A DNA stretch of 64,000 bases from positions 2,790,001 through 2,854,000 of the forward strand of contig OY829645.1 of the NCBI GenBank assembly GCA_963691815.1, in the 5' to 3' direction. A program made the translations under genes and the position numbers. Source of the stretch: Echiichthys vipera. Taxonomy: Eukaryota; Chordata; Actinopteri; Perciformes; Trachinidae. The notes under the pieces were generated by a model. The model searched no databases, was not told the DNA's origin, and was given only the letters and a program-made list of their open reading frames with translations. How positions within the stretch are numbered: position 1 is the stretch's first letter; every line of letters starts with the position of its first letter. Of the stretch, positions 22,013 through 33,443 are shown piece by piece.

Positions 22013-22227
22013 CACACTTATCACATTCTTATTAATCATTACTAATACACACGCTAACATATGATTATTAATTGAATCATTGATTATCACACTCTTATTA
22101 ATCATTACTAATACACACGCTAACACATGATTATTAATTGAATCATTACTAATACACACACTAACACAAGATTTTTTAATCGAATCATTACTAATACACA
22201 CACTAACACAAGATTTTTTATTCTTCA
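22013..22227 (+). repeat. Tandem repeat of about 42 bp, four units
   Basis: Units begin AATCATTACTAATACACAC and continue GCTAACACATGATTATTAAT or ACTAACACAAGATTTTTTA. The first two units are separated by a short variant spacer. Confidence 0.85.
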
Positions 22228-22242
22228 TGACCCAGAATAGTC
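22228..22242 (+). repeat. 15-bp direct repeat, right copy
   Basis: TGACCCAGAATAGTC, identical to 21087-21101. Confidence 0.7.
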
Positions 22243-23015
22243 GACTACTTGCTCCTAGGAGCCTGATTCGACTGCCAAATCATCGCAAAATTCGCAAAAT
22301 GTGGTTATGAAACAATGTATTTTTCCATTCTGACTCTGGGGGTGCTGAATGTCTGATTTTACATATAGGTGCTTGGACTTCCCAATAAACCATGATAAAT
22401 AGCCTATTTGGGTATAAATATAAGCCTTTTAATAAATACTGTTGCATAAATGTGAAAATAACTCATGTACTTTTAATCCATCTCCTTAGTGTGTAGGAAC
22501 AACCCCCTCCCCCTCGTAGACTAAGTTGTTCAATCCTGGATCAGGCACCGTCAGAGCACATCTTGGCTGGGCTTAAAATCTATCTGGGCGTCAGAAATAC
22601 AACAGTTTGCTACTGTCTAATCATTAGCATCATTTCATTTGAATATTTGCCCATTTGTTGTTTTTCATTATAGCAGTTCAATCCGACACAGTCTGACACA
22701 GCGCTGTGAAAGTGAAACTACTGTTCTAAATATATGGTCAGCTATTTTCAAAGAAAGATACAAACAAAATACATTTATGTTAGAACAACAAATACTTTTA
22801 ATAAGATGTGCCTATCAGAAATCACATTTCGCCACTATCTGCTTCATGTCCATGGCTCGCCATCCCGAATCAGAGGGTTTTTCATGAGAAAAAAAACAAC
22901 AAAAAACTGATTTGACGATTATTCGACTATAGGCAATACGGCCTTTTCTGCATCTTTCTGAGAGACAATGTTCCTAGTTTTCGCAATATTACACAAGTGC
23001 AAATATGCAGTCCTT
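22243..23015. other. hAT-like remnant and unclassified sequence
   Basis: Joined to 21083-21101 it starts TAGGGGTGACCCAGAATAGT then CGACTACT, which resembles a hAT terminus. GATTATTCGACTATAG near 22917 could be the decayed partner. No coding sequence recognised. Confidence 0.3.
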
Positions 23016-23020
23016 GTGTC

Positions 23021-23436
23021 AAAAGGGGGGAATGTGAGAAATAACCAGAGATTGACCTACCTTCTTGTAACTCTTTATTTATCTATGATGTAAATCCCTG
23101 TATGTTGATTAACATAACATTCAAGCTGTGAATGACTGCTGGGGGGGATTGTGGATAGGAGTCTCATGGGTTGCAAATGGTGACATTTGGGGTCTTAAAA
23201 CACTGATAACATCCACTGGGGTTATAAACATTGGGCACATTGGTGTGTTTTTGTTACTTTGATGTCCTTGTGTTTGTAAGATGCTTTGATGTGAGTGTAT
23301 ATCTGCTGAAGTGACTTCGAGACAGGCAGAGATTGTTGGAGACCTGGCTGTGGTAGACTTCTCTCCTGTATGCATGCAGTATTTAGTAAAGACATGATTT
23401 GAGAAACACGGAGGACTCCAGATAATTTCTTTCACA
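23021..23436 (+). mobile_element. Polypurine tract plus 3' LTR, relative of the 7427-11897 element
   Basis: AAAAGGGGGGAA (23021-23032) is followed by an LTR starting TGTGAGAAATAACC (23033) and ending CTTTCACA (23436). The ends and the purine tract match the LTR element at 7427-11897, read on its own coding strand, but the middle is diverged. No upstream coding region or 5' LTR is visible, so this is a truncated copy of a related family. Confidence 0.8.
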
Positions 23437-24298
23437 TTGGTCAGGCTCCATCGTATCTTAAAGAGCTCATAGTACCGTATTACCCGATTAGATCGCTGCT
23501 TTCTGAGAATGCAGGGCTACTTGTCGTTTCTAGAGTCTCCAAAAGTACAATAGGAGTCAGAGCCTTCAGCTACCAAGTGTTATTCAGAATACAGACACTG
23601 TCCCCATATTTAAGAGTAAACTTAAAACTTTCCTTTTTGATAAAGCTTACAGCTAGGGCTTAAGAGCCCTTAGCAATGTTGTTATTTTGAAGCTGATTTT
23701 GTTGTGCTTAATTCTGCAGCTATAGGCCTAGTCTGCCGAGGGATAATACTTTTCCAGATACTCTGAGCTTCTCTCCTCTCTGTCTGTATCATTCATGTCC
23801 GTTCAATGCATGTAACTAACTCAACTTCTTCCCCGGAGTTGTTTGTGCTTTGTCGTCTCGCAGGTCTCTGCTGATCGTGGTAGTGCCTGCTGCCGTGGTC
23901 CTGCATGACGCTTCCTGCTACTATTATAATCTATTTTCTATATTCTGCTGTATTAACTGCCATAACATATAAGTCATATTCACATTACTATAGATATTAT
24001 TATAGTTACTGGAAGTGTGTCTGTCTCTGTCTTTGTGTCTGTCTTTGTCTCTCCTTTTCTTCCTCCCCAACCGGTCAAGACAGATGTCCGTCCTCCACAG
24101 AGCTGGGTCTTTCTGACGTTTCTGCCTGTAATAGGGAAGGTTTTCGTTGCCACCCTACTGTAAGGGGGAATTGTTGGGTCTATGTAAATCCTAAATAAAT
24201 CATAGAGTGTGGTCTTTACCAAGTTTGTAAAGTGTCCTGGGAAAACTTTTTTTATGATTTGGCACTATAAATAAAATTGAATTGAATTGAATTGAATT
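23437..24298 (+). mobile_element. L2-type LINE, 3' end
   Basis: Frames near 23450-23640 give KELIVPYYPIRSLLSENAGL-like, RVSKSTIGVRAFSYQ-like and STFKSKLKTFLFDKAYS-like text, the usual C-terminus of fish L2 ORF2. A 3'UTR follows, ending in AAATAAAATTGAATTGAATT, the typical pentanucleotide tail (24266-24298). Confidence 0.8.
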
Positions 24299-24565
24299 AC
24301 ACAGGCTCCGGAAGTAAAGTGCAGGCAGCATTTCTGAGCTATGATTTAAACTGATATTCAACACAGTACCATGCTCATAGACACATTGGCCCTCATTAAT
24401 CAATCTTGCAGATCTGAGCGCAGAATTGGTCGTAGGACAGGACACACATGTGATTTATGAAACATTCGTATCTGACCAATCTCAGTGGACGAATGAGCGG
24501 GCCTTGATAAATGCGGTGGCTGAATTCGATCGTCATTAACATGTTATGCCCTTAAATACTCCTGG

Positions 24566-25271
24566 TTAGGAGGCCTCGCCCACTGAGGTCAAACATGGAG
24601 ACAAGGAAGACTGGGAAGAAATGAAACTTTTCCGACACAGAGATCGGCATCCTGACATCCAAGATGGAGCAAAATATAGATGTGCTTTTTGGCAGTCTTG
24701 AGTGGAATAAAAGGGGCCCATAAAAACTGTATGCAAAAGAATAACAGAGGCAGTCAACCCGAGGCAGTGCTCCACTGTGACCCGTGTGCGTGTGTGCGCA
24801 CCGCTGAACCTGCGCTCCTGCTCTGTAGCGGGGTTTGCCAGCGGGGTTATTAGGTATTCAGTTAGAGGATAACCTTTGTCACCTAGAAGAACCATACCAA
24901 AATGTTAATCATCTGATACCTTGTTTGATTTAATGCAATTTATCGAAGGTAGCCACGAACCGAGGAGATGACTTTGGCTCTGCAGTGCGCTTTCCTGCAG
25001 CCGCGCGCCAACACATTCATTCATTCAATCATTCATCTTCAACCGCATGTCCCTGTCGGGGTCGCGGGGGAATGGAGCCGAGCTGTTTTGAAATATAAAA
25101 GAATCGTGTGTGTCCCCCTGGCCACCTGGCCACAACGTTTAAAAGCGATAGCTTGTCATCACAAATCACCTGTACATTTATCGAGTGGTAGTTTTTGCGA
25201 TTGATGAATGCGTAATCATTCATGGATGGTGCCTTCAGACGCACATGAGTACAATCAATTGCTCCAACCAC
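24566..25271 (-). pseudogene. HARBI1-like transposase, two pieces
   Basis: The upstream piece (25271 to about 25090) reads VGAIDCTHVRLKAPSMNDYA then FINRKNYHSINVQVICD and NVVARWPGG, with the first catalytic Asp in IDCTH. The downstream piece (24895-24566) reads MVLLGDKGYPLTEYLITPL and HTRTRVTVEHCLG, with the second Asp in GDKGY and the Glu in VEHC. The catalytic triad is therefore still readable, but a dispersed repeat and later frameshifts disrupt the gene. Confidence 0.75.
25020..25090 (+). repeat. Teleost dispersed repeat, copy 3 (truncated)
   Basis: CATCTTCAACCGCATGTCCC then GGAATGGAGCCGA matches the first half of the repeat at 5903-6010. It interrupts the transposase relic. Confidence 0.75.
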
Positions 25272-25563
25272 AATTTTTATTTTTTTTAATCGTTTTAAGA
25301 ATTTAAGAACCGTTTTGATCTGTTCTTAATATGTGACTGCTTATGCTTAATGACAGCTGAGGTTTGTTAATCATTTTCAGCCAGATTTTGCTGTGCTGCA
25401 CCGCAAATACACAGGCTCAAATTTGCGTACACGATCTCAGACCAGACGTGAGATTTGATCGTAGCTCCCGCTCACGTCCAAATTGATAAATGCCGAAGTT
25501 TGCCAGGAAATGTTCGTTAGCACGTTTTTCTGCCGTACATTCGTTTGATAAATGAGGGCCATT

Positions 25564-26092
25564 GACCCTTTCTGCCCAAATCCTCCTGGTGCTCCAGATT
25601 AGCATCTAGTGTATGTGTCATAGATAGCAGACTGTACTGCAAGTGTGGCTATTTAATTAGCAAAACAAAGCTAACATTAACACCATCTGTTGGTTCAGTT
25701 GATCAAAGAGCAAACCATCTTGTCACTGATGGAAACACCACCACACAAATGACCACAGTCCAGGTCGAGATGACGAAGTTAGTATGCTAATGATGCTAAT
25801 CCTGACAACTAGCCTCCGAGAAGAAGCAAGGACCAGAGACAGACAAAGCATGTGCTACTCTACATGGCATTGTCAGTAGAAGCTATCAGACTGCACATCA
25901 TTTCTGAATCTAGTGACTGCTAACATGCTGACACTATTGTGGCTTCTGCACTGCCTGGGTGTCGTATCTTGAGGTAAGCTTTCCAGAAACTTTACAACAA
26001 AACTTAAAAATAACTTGTGTTTTACTGAGATTATACTGCTCAGGCTCAGAAGGATAAAATGCTCTTTTAATGTATAGTCGGGATTTGTAATG
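25564..26092. other. Unique-looking sequence, no gene recognised
   Basis: A short frame at 25925-25972 codes a leader-like peptide MLTLLWLLHCLGVVS and is followed by GAG|GTAAGC, but a stop codon comes before the donor. Nothing else was seen. Confidence 0.4.
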
Positions 26093-26100
26093 CTAGATAT

Positions 26101-27190
26101 TAGGGATGCTCGATATTGGCTTTTCTGCCGATATCCGATATTCCGATATTGTCCAACCCTTAATTTCCGATACCGATATCACCCGATACCGATATATGTA
26201 GCCTTTTTACACCAAAATTCATCACATATCACCTATTATGGAATTAACACATTATGCCTAATTGTATTGTGATGCCCCACTGGATGCATACATAAATGCA
26301 ACATGGCTTTTCAAATGTAAACACAGTCTGTACAAAATAAGTTATTGAAAAAAGTGCCATTCATTTATTTGTTTGTGTTTTTAGAGAGAATATTTTGCCT
26401 CAAACAAAATTACAGACATCACAACAAGGAAGATGCATAGCTTCAGTCCAGAGTAGTAAACAAACTTAGTTTTCTTTTTCCAGACTGAGTAACGACAGAG
26501 CCGTAACTTGGCAAATAATACAGTTAAGCTCAACATGTTAACCTGTATTGGATCTAATGGATACAGCACCAGAAATTACCTTTTCGACGTGACAGTAAAC
26601 AACGCTGTGCAATTCGGGTAAACACTGGTCTGAGAAATACTTGTGACTGGGCACGAGATAACGGGGCTCGAGGAACTCCACACGTTTGGTGAATCCGGCA
26701 TCTTGAACGATAGAAAAAGGTTTTTTCTCGGTGTCGGCTGTTGCTTCTTTTCATCACTTTGCTGCACAGATGTAGCATTAATGATGCATGATTCTTCTTG
26801 AGGTGGGTGATCAAATGTGATGTATTAAAGGAAGACGCCTTGTTTCCTCCTCTCATAACTAACGCCTTGCAGTCATTGCAAAGCGCACATATACTGTTAG
26901 TAGGTGACACTTGGAAATACTTCCAAACCACGGACATCTCATGCACCGGGAGAGCTGAAGCTTGTTAGCCACGGTTAGCAACCTACGAGTCTAGCGTGTT
27001 GTTGTTGTTATACGTCATCAAGCACGCGCCTGTAAACGGCCCGTGTTGCATTCAGGTACACTCGGAAATGCTGAAGCCTACAGAACTAACATCGGTTTTA
27101 AAAAACCCGATACCGATAATTCCCGATATTACATTTTTAACTCAATATCGGCCGATAATATCGGTGGCCCGATATTATCGGACATCCCTA
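26101..27190. mobile_element. hAT element with exact 8-bp target duplication
   Basis: The ends TAGGGATGCTCGATATTGGC and its inverted partner (GATATTATCGGACATCCCTA) are flanked by CTAGATAT at 26093-26100 and 27191-27198. The subterminal regions are rich in CCGATA/TATCGG repeats, the probable transposase-binding sites. It is 1090 bp, with only a BED-type zinc finger region left inside. Confidence 0.92.
26554..26946 (-). pseudogene. hAT transposase N-terminus with BED zinc finger
   Basis: Starts MHEMSVVWKYFQVSP and has CALCNDC ... HLITHLKKNH, the Cys2/His2 spacing of a BED finger that binds transposon ends. The catalytic RNase H-like part and the dimerisation region are absent. After about 60 residues no transposase-like text remains. 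Confidence 0.72.
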
Positions 27191-27198
27191 CTAGATAT

Positions 27199-28719
27199 TA
27201 GAGACTTGAAATGACATAAATGTGTCCAGTGTAACAGTGACAATCAGCATTATGTTTACTTAATACTGTGATTGATAAGGTCTAACAAACAATGCAAATC
27301 AATTAACCTGGATTTAAATTTTTACATAACTTCAGTTACGCGTTGTTTGTATTAATGTCACTCTATAACTTAAATAAGCTGTGATGGTAGCTAACATTAG
27401 TGTTTTAAAATAACAATTCATGTTCATTCTCTGCCATATAATTATTACTGCAGTGGTTATTTATATCCCATTAACTAATTAGACTGACAAGAAACTCAAC
27501 AATCTGCAGATGTAGCTGAGCACAACTCAGTTACATTAAATATTATAATTATTCACACCGGCACAAACTGCATATTTATGGTTGTGACACTGTTAGCAGT
27601 CTGAAATTTCTGTGTAACTTATGTTACTGCTACTGGCGCTGTGTGAGATTATTATCTTTAATATGACTGTTGAGAGATAACAACACTTTGATATCCGTTT
27701 CATGTGTATGTCAGTACATCATGGATGCCATCACCTGCCTGCAGTGAAAAGGTCTTCTCACCTCCATCTTCTGCTTCACACTCTTATATTTATCATTAAA
27801 TCCTAGTTATATATGCTCCCTTCGTCTTTAATACTGCCTGAAAATGTTAATTTCATATTCAAATGTCTGTCAGGTGACAGGACAGGAAAATCACACAGTT
27901 CAAATATTGTACAACATTTTGCATTAATGATCAACTCTATCAAGGGATATACGTATAGTTTGATGAAGTGAAAATACTCTCACACTTTTTCTTGTCAACA
28001 CATTTGCAGCTATTATCTTGAAATGTCTTGAGATGGTCAGAAGACAGACATGTTGACAAATCATTGTGCAGTCTGTGTGCAGGAGTGTTTTCACTTTCTA
28101 CATGAAGATAAAGAGGAGTACACTGTAATCTCTAGGTAATTAAAACCAGTCAGCTGGACTGAGGTTTGTTCTTGAAGACATTTCGCCCCTTATCCAAGTG
28201 GCTTCATCAGTTTGTGCCAACTAGACTGGCTAGTTGGGGAAACGTCTTCAAGGACAAACCTCAGTCCAGTTGACTGAGATCCAGATCAGAGGTCCAGATC
28301 AGAACTGTAAGAGATGGAGCTGACAGGTTAGAAGAATTACAGGTAGTTTTTCAAAAAGAGGTTTTTTTTCAATGCAAAACAGATAAAGCTCACTAAACAA
28401 ACTACAGATAAACTCAGGCATGTCAGTGTTACTGACTTTAAATCACTTACTGTGGCTACAGTTCCTGTGAGGTCACCACAAGAACCAGTGACGTGTGACA
28501 CCAGTGATGCCTTCAACCTTTTAACAGGAGTGGAGTTCACATCACATTGGAGCTGTTGTAACTTTCCTCAGGTGTCCTACATAAAGGTTGTCATGTTGAT
28601 TGATTACAAATCTTCTTCTTTTGTATCAGGAGACAATAAGCTTCACTGTTTTCAGCAAATGGTTTCAACGTTATTTTTTATGTAATTTGGGCTTTAACTA
28701 GTGCCAAAGTTGTTACTTC
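27199..28719. other. Intergenic, one inverted repeat only
   Basis: AT-rich with no recognised gene. It contains the inverted repeat at 28152-28270. Confidence 0.5.
28152..28270. repeat. Inverted repeat (stem-loop), common fish repeat text
   Basis: CAGCTGGACTGAGGTTTGTT pairs with AACAAACCTCAGTCCAGTTG-like text at the other end, with arms of about 35 bp around a loop. The wording (CTTATCCAAGTGGCTTCATC) occurs widely in fish repeats. Confidence 0.7.
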
Positions 28720-28723
28720 AGTA

Positions 28724-29494
28724 TTGGCCCATACGCTATGGGCCAATGGTTTGGACAAAAAAGCCATTGGAGAAGTCTTATTTGAAATCATGGATAAACA
28801 ACAACAAACACTGTTAAACAGAAAAGGGGCATTGACATGGTGTTCATCAAACGTGCCTTGCAGAACTTCACCGGCAGTGTTCAGGCCATCAGGTAAGATA
28901 AGATATATACAATACTATACAATATAGTAATTATAACAATTATGCACATGTTCATTACTTAATTTTTGCATGTTGTGATGGCAATAATATATAGAACCTC
29001 AAAAGTAATGAACCAATTTAATCATATGTATTTGTGTGCATAAGTAATTTAAGCACATCCAGAAATAGTGATATCTTAGTCAACCATTTCCATAAAGTTA
29101 TGCAAAACAGACAGTTTTTATTACTTTCTAGTTTTACTGTTTTTTTTTTAAAGACAGGAATTGTTGATCATGACAATGACTACTGTCTCCCTCATATTCT
29201 AACACTTTGGATCTGTCTCCCTTTAGGGACCAAAGCTCCTCACAACAGCAGCAGCAAGAAGCAGCAGGTACCACAAGGTCAAGGAGAGCCTTGGGGGAAC
29301 AAGAGAAGCAGAGGTTGTCAAAAGAGCTATTTGCAGTCACTACTGACCAATGAATACCACCGTGAGGGCATATCCCATGCTACACAAGTAGAACCTGGTA
29401 CAGAGCCAGTGCACCACAGGAGCCCTGAGAGCTACAAACGCCAGGAAACCTCCTCTGACACTGTGGCACTGTTGAACATCCTTATAACCACTCC
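28724..29494 (+). pseudogene. hAT transposase, middle part, interrupted by gypsy
   Basis: A first segment reads LLNRKGGIDMVFIKRALQ-like then FTGSVQAIR and ends at a donor CAG|GTAAGA (28891/28892). A second exon-like segment starts at about 29227 after CCCTTTAG and ends SDTVALLNILITT just before the gypsy insertion. The text continues after the gypsy element as the dimerisation domain (33951-34140). The reading frame of the second segment is uncertain before about 29450. Confidence 0.55.
29490..29494 (+). repeat. Target duplication of gypsy 1 (left)
   Basis: ACTCC, repeated at 33946-33950. Confidence 0.9.
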
Positions 29495-29997
29495 TGTCAT
29501 GGCTCGGGCTGCCCCGATTTTTTCGGGGACGTATGTTTGTGTGCACTCTGCTCTTTTCTGAGTTTCTTTACTTCCAGTGTGGAGAGCGCCAGGAGGCGGG
29601 GCTGATCCACTCAGGCAAGCACAACGAGGCACACCTTGTTCCCATCTCCACTTAATCACCTGCTCCATAAGAAGCCAGCTCTGACTCCACTCCTGTGCCA
29701 GATAATTCCGTCTCATCGGTAGAGCTTGTCACCAGCGTTCTCAGCGTCTTGGTAACTCGTTAACATTTGAAGATTATTCTGGCACTAACTCGATTTTTGT
29801 CCTCCTCGTCAGCTCGGTGCCTCGCTGCCCTGCCTGCCACGCGCCTGTCTCCAGCCTCCAACCGCCTGCTTACGCGGACACCTTGTGTTAATCTCTTTTG
29901 CACACTTTCTGTTAATTTTTGGACTTTGTTAATAAACTCCTGTGTTCATTCTCTCAGTCTCCCGCTTTTAGGTCCTACTCCTTGACGATCCGTAACA
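29495..29997 (+). repeat. 5' LTR of gypsy 1
   Basis: Matches 33444-33945 over its whole length. It carries GTCACCA near 29728-29736, which is missing from the other LTR. Confidence 0.92.
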
Positions 29998-30014
29998 AAA
30001 TTATCTGGCCAAAA

Positions 30015-31070
30015 ATGGACCCAGCGGAGACCGAGCGCATGAGGCACACCCTCACAAACGAGGGCACCCTGGTGGGGCAACACGACACCATGCTGAGGCA
30101 GGTTCTGGAGCAAGTCCGGGATCTTGCCGCCAACTTCCACCAGCTCAGTGGGCGGATGGATTCGCTCACGGACCGGCTCATTTCCCCAGCTCCCGCCACA
30201 GAGTCACCGCCTGCAGCTTCGCCTGCAGCTTCGCCAGCAGCGGGTTCACCCGGCGCGTCTACACCCCCGCCATGAGAGCCGTACATCCCTATCTCAGCCA
30301 GGTACCCAGGTGACTTAGGGACATGTGCGCTTTTCCTACATCAGGGCCCCTTCTGTTTTTAATCAGCAGCCGAATACTTATTCCCCGTCTCAATCTATAG
30401 TTGCCTTTGTTATGAGTCTGCTGTCCGGGCAAGCTACATCCTGGGCTTTGGCAGTCTCGAGTCAGCGACCCGATTTGTGCACAGACTATAGGCGTTTTTT
30501 CGACGAGATGTAGAGGGATTTGACCATCCCGTTAAAGGGAGAGAGGCTGAGGGACAGCTACTGAGCTTAAAACAGGAGGGGCAATCAGTCGCCCAGTATG
30601 CTGTTACCTTCCAGATTTTGGCTGTGGAAAGCGGTTGGGACAAGTCTGCTCTCCAAGCCGTGTTTTTAAAAGGTTTGTCAGGGGATATAAAGGACGAGTT
30701 AGCGGTGAGGGACCAGACCTCGTCGTTGAGGGAGCTGATGGAATTGGCCACCCGTCGAGATAACCGGATAAGAGAGAGGCGTAGGGAAAGGACGGGCAGG
30801 CAGAGGTCCCGCTCTTTCTCCCACGCGCCTGTCTACTCCGCCACAGCGGCCCCTTCACCACCGCCTTTCCCTCGTCATGCCCTACCGGAGACTTTCCCCG
30901 AGGAGCCTGCCTCGGCATCTCCTGAGGAGCCCATGCAGCTGGGGCGAGCCCGGCTTGCTCCTGCGGAGAGACAGCGGCGCCTACGCAACCAGCTCTGCAT
31001 CTATTGTGCCCAGGAGGGACATTTTCTCGCCCGATGCCTGGAGGTGCCAAATGACCGGACTCATCAGTGA
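30015..31070 (+). pseudogene. Gypsy 1 gag
   Basis: ATG at 30015 opens MDPAETERMRHTLTNEGTLV with a coiled-coil-like start and an alanine/proline-rich stretch, then TGA at about 30272. The capsid region follows in other frames (FNQQPNTYSPSQSIVAFVM, then a stop at 30511, then ESGWDKSALQAVFLKGLSGD). A zinc knuckle CIYCAQEGHFLARC ends it near 31040. Several stops and frameshifts break it. Confidence 0.8.
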
Positions 31071-31149
31071 AAAGGGGGCACTGATGAGCCGATCCTCCTC
31101 CTCCTCCTCCACCCGGGTCCAGGTAAACGCTATGTTACACTAGTCACAA

Positions 31150-31840
31150 CAGACAATTCCAGTCCAAGCCTTAGTAGACAGTGGGGCGGACGACAACTTC
31201 ATTGACTCTAGCCTGGTGGAGCGACACGGCCTCCTGGTGACCGAACTAGAAGGCCCAAAGGAGGTTTTAGCCCTAGATAGCCGACAATTGAACGTCGTCA
31301 CCCACAGAACTGAACCACTGAAGCTAACTTTGTCGGGCAACCACCAAGAATACATTGAACTATATGTAATCACATCTCCCTTGACCCCCATAGTCCTTGG
31401 GTTGCCCTGGTTAAAGAAACATAACCCCCACATAGATTGGACGACGGCCACCATTCGGAGCTGGAGCAACCTCTGCCATGCACACTGTCTTCACTCTGCC
31501 ACTCTCGAGAGAAGCCCCAGCGGTCCAGAACTGCCAGAGGAAATCGACCTGACTAACGTCCCCGGTGAGTTGCATGACTTGCGTGAAGTCTTTAGTAAAG
31601 ACCGGACCCTCTCACTTCCGCCACACAGGCCTTACGACTGCACCATAGACCTACTCCCAGGCTCCCCTCTTCCGACCAGAAGACTCTACAACCTCAGCAA
31701 ACCAGAAAAAGATGCCATGGAAACCTACATCAACAACTCCCTGGCGGAAGGTCTCATCCGCCCATCCTCATCCCCGGTGGAAGCCGTTTTTTTCTTTGTG
31801 GTGAAAAAGGACAACACCCTGCGCCCTCCATCGACTACAC
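31150..31840 (+). pseudogene. Gypsy 1 protease and RT start
   Basis: ALVDSGADDNFIDSSLVERH carries the aspartic protease DSG motif. VLGLPWLKKHNPHIDW is the conserved linker. The RT begins RPYDCTIDLLPGSPLPTRRL and stops after VVKKDNTLRP. The next residues already belong to the RT/RNase H border, so the RT palm with its YLDD block is deleted near 31835. Confidence 0.85.
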
Positions 31841-32280
31841 AGATCCGGACCTTCAGTTTGTGGTGGAGGTGGATGCCTCTGATTCAGGGGTAGGGGCCGT
31901 CCTTCCCAGCGCTCGCCTGCGGACCAGAAGCTGCACCCTTGTGCATTCTTCTCTCGTCGCCTCACCCCCGCAGAGAGAAATTACGACATGGGGAACCGAG
32001 AGTTGCTGGCGGTGGTCCTGGCTCTACAGGAGTGGCGGCACTGGTTGGAGGGAGCGGTCCACCCGTTCATCGTCTGGTCCGACTACAAGAACCTGTTCTA
32101 CCTTCGCTCGGCACGCAGGCTGAACTCCCGTCAGGCTTGCTGGGCACTCTTCCTCGACTGTTTTAATTTCAAGCTCACTTACAGACCGGGCTCGAAAAAC
32201 CTAAAGCCCGACGCCCTCTCACGCCAGTTCGCCCCCGCAGATGAGAAGCCTGAGACCATCCTTCCTCCGTCCTGTGTGGT
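31841..32280 (+). pseudogene. Gypsy 1 RNase H
   Basis: FVVEVDASDSGVGAVL (first catalytic Asp) is followed after a frameshift by YDMGNRELLAVVLALQEWRH and PFIVWSDYKNLFYL. It ends GSKNLKPDALSRQF. Confidence 0.8.
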
Positions 32281-33180
32281 GGGGGCAGTAAGGTGTGAGG
32301 TGGAGCGGGTGGTGGAGGAAGCCCTCCAAGCTCACCCAGCCCCAGATGGCTGTCCTGAGCGGCTGTTCGTTCCGCCGCCCGCCAGGGCTCCGGTGTTGCA
32401 GTGGGGTCACTCGCTGAAGCTAGCCTGTCATCCGGGCATTCACCGGACCCTCTCCCTCATCCGACAGGTGGCCGTCAATGGCAACAGACACCAGGAAGTT
32501 CATCGCGGCCTGCTCTGTCTGCGCCCGGAGTAAACCCTCTCACCGCCCACTTGCTGGTCTCCTGCATCCCCTGCCCATCCCTCCCCGCCCCTGGTCCCAC
32601 ATTGCGGTCAACTTTGTCACTGGACTCCCCCCATCGGAGGGCAACAACACTATCCTGACCGTCGTGGACCGTTTTTCTAAGGCTGTCCACTTCATCCCCC
32701 TTCCCAAACTCCCTACAGCCTTGGAGACACCTGCCCTGGGTGGAATACGCCCACAACTCCCTGATCAGCTCTGCCACCGGACTGTCCCCATTCATTGTCA
32801 CACACGGTTTCCAACCCCCCCTCTTCCCCAGCCAGGAGGCAGAGACAGCCGTTCCTTCTGTCCGAGCCCAGTTTTAACGAGCCCGCCGAGTCTGGTGGAA
32901 AGCCCGAGCCGCCCTGGAAAGGACAGCCACCAGGAACCAACGGATAGCGGATCGTCATCGCACACCGGCACCAGATTATAAGGTGGGTCAATGAGTCTGG
33001 TTGTCCTCACAGGACCTTCCCCTCCAGACAGACTCCCGGAAGATGGCTCCCAGGAATATCGGCCCATACAGCATCGACTGCATCATCAATCCCAGTGCCG
33101 TCCGCCTGAGGTTCCCCGCAGCACTCAAGGTACACCCAGTTTTTCACTGTCACTTCTGAAACCTGTGTTTGATAGCCCTC
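32281..33180 (+). pseudogene. Gypsy 1 integrase
   Basis: A zinc-binding region (GHSLKLACHPGIHRTLSLIR, CSVCARSK) is followed by SHIAVNFVTGLPPSEGNNT and VVDRFSKAVHFIPLPKLP. The frame then jumps from TALET to a WVEYAHNSLISSATGLSPF-like block, so the second catalytic block (SDRGPQF) is deleted near 32728. The C-terminal region is present in shifted frames. Confidence 0.8.
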
Positions 33181-33235
33181 TGCACCCCCAACCGGACCCC
33201 CCCCCCATCCCCCCCGTCTCATCGACGGTCAACCA

Positions 33236-33425
33236 GCGTACACGGTGGAGTGCATTCTGGATGTCCGCAGGCGGGGTCAGGGTTACCAGTACCTCGTTGA
33301 AAGGGAGGGGTACGGTCCCGAGGAGCGCTCTTGGGTCTCCAAGTCGCTGCTTCTGGACCCCCAGTTGTTTTTTGATTTTTATGTGAAGTTCCCTGACAAG
33401 CCAGGCAGGACGCCAGGCCTGGCGT
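33236..33425 (+). pseudogene. Gypsy 1 chromodomain
   Basis: ILDVRRRGQGYQYLVEREGY then GPEERSWVSKSLLLDP is the C-terminal chromodomain of fish chromoviruses, which targets integration. It is usually YLVDWEGYG; here W is replaced by R. Confidence 0.8.
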
Positions 33426-33443
33426 CCGTTAGGGGGGAGGTAC

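Larger units (their letters stand above)
24388..25560 (-). mobile_element. PIF/Harbinger element with transposase relic
   Basis: The ends GGCCCTCATTAATC (left) and GATAAATGAGGGCC (right) are inverted, and the trinucleotide ATT flanks both (24385-24387 and 25561-25563). Inside, on the minus strand, are two pieces of a HARBI1-like transposase split by a dispersed repeat at 25020-25090. Length is 1173 bp. Confidence 0.8.

Noticed and set aside
22013..22227. CRISPR-like array
   Set aside because: Repeats are AT-rich and directly tandem without unique spacers, in a vertebrate genome.
25925..25972. Signal-peptide exon (MLTLLWLLHCLGVVS) of a secreted protein
   Set aside because: A stop codon precedes the splice donor and no downstream exon was found.
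29034..29561. Independent host gene ending in the gypsy LTR
   Set aside because: Its last residues join hAT dimerisation text on the other side of the gypsy element, so it is transposase.
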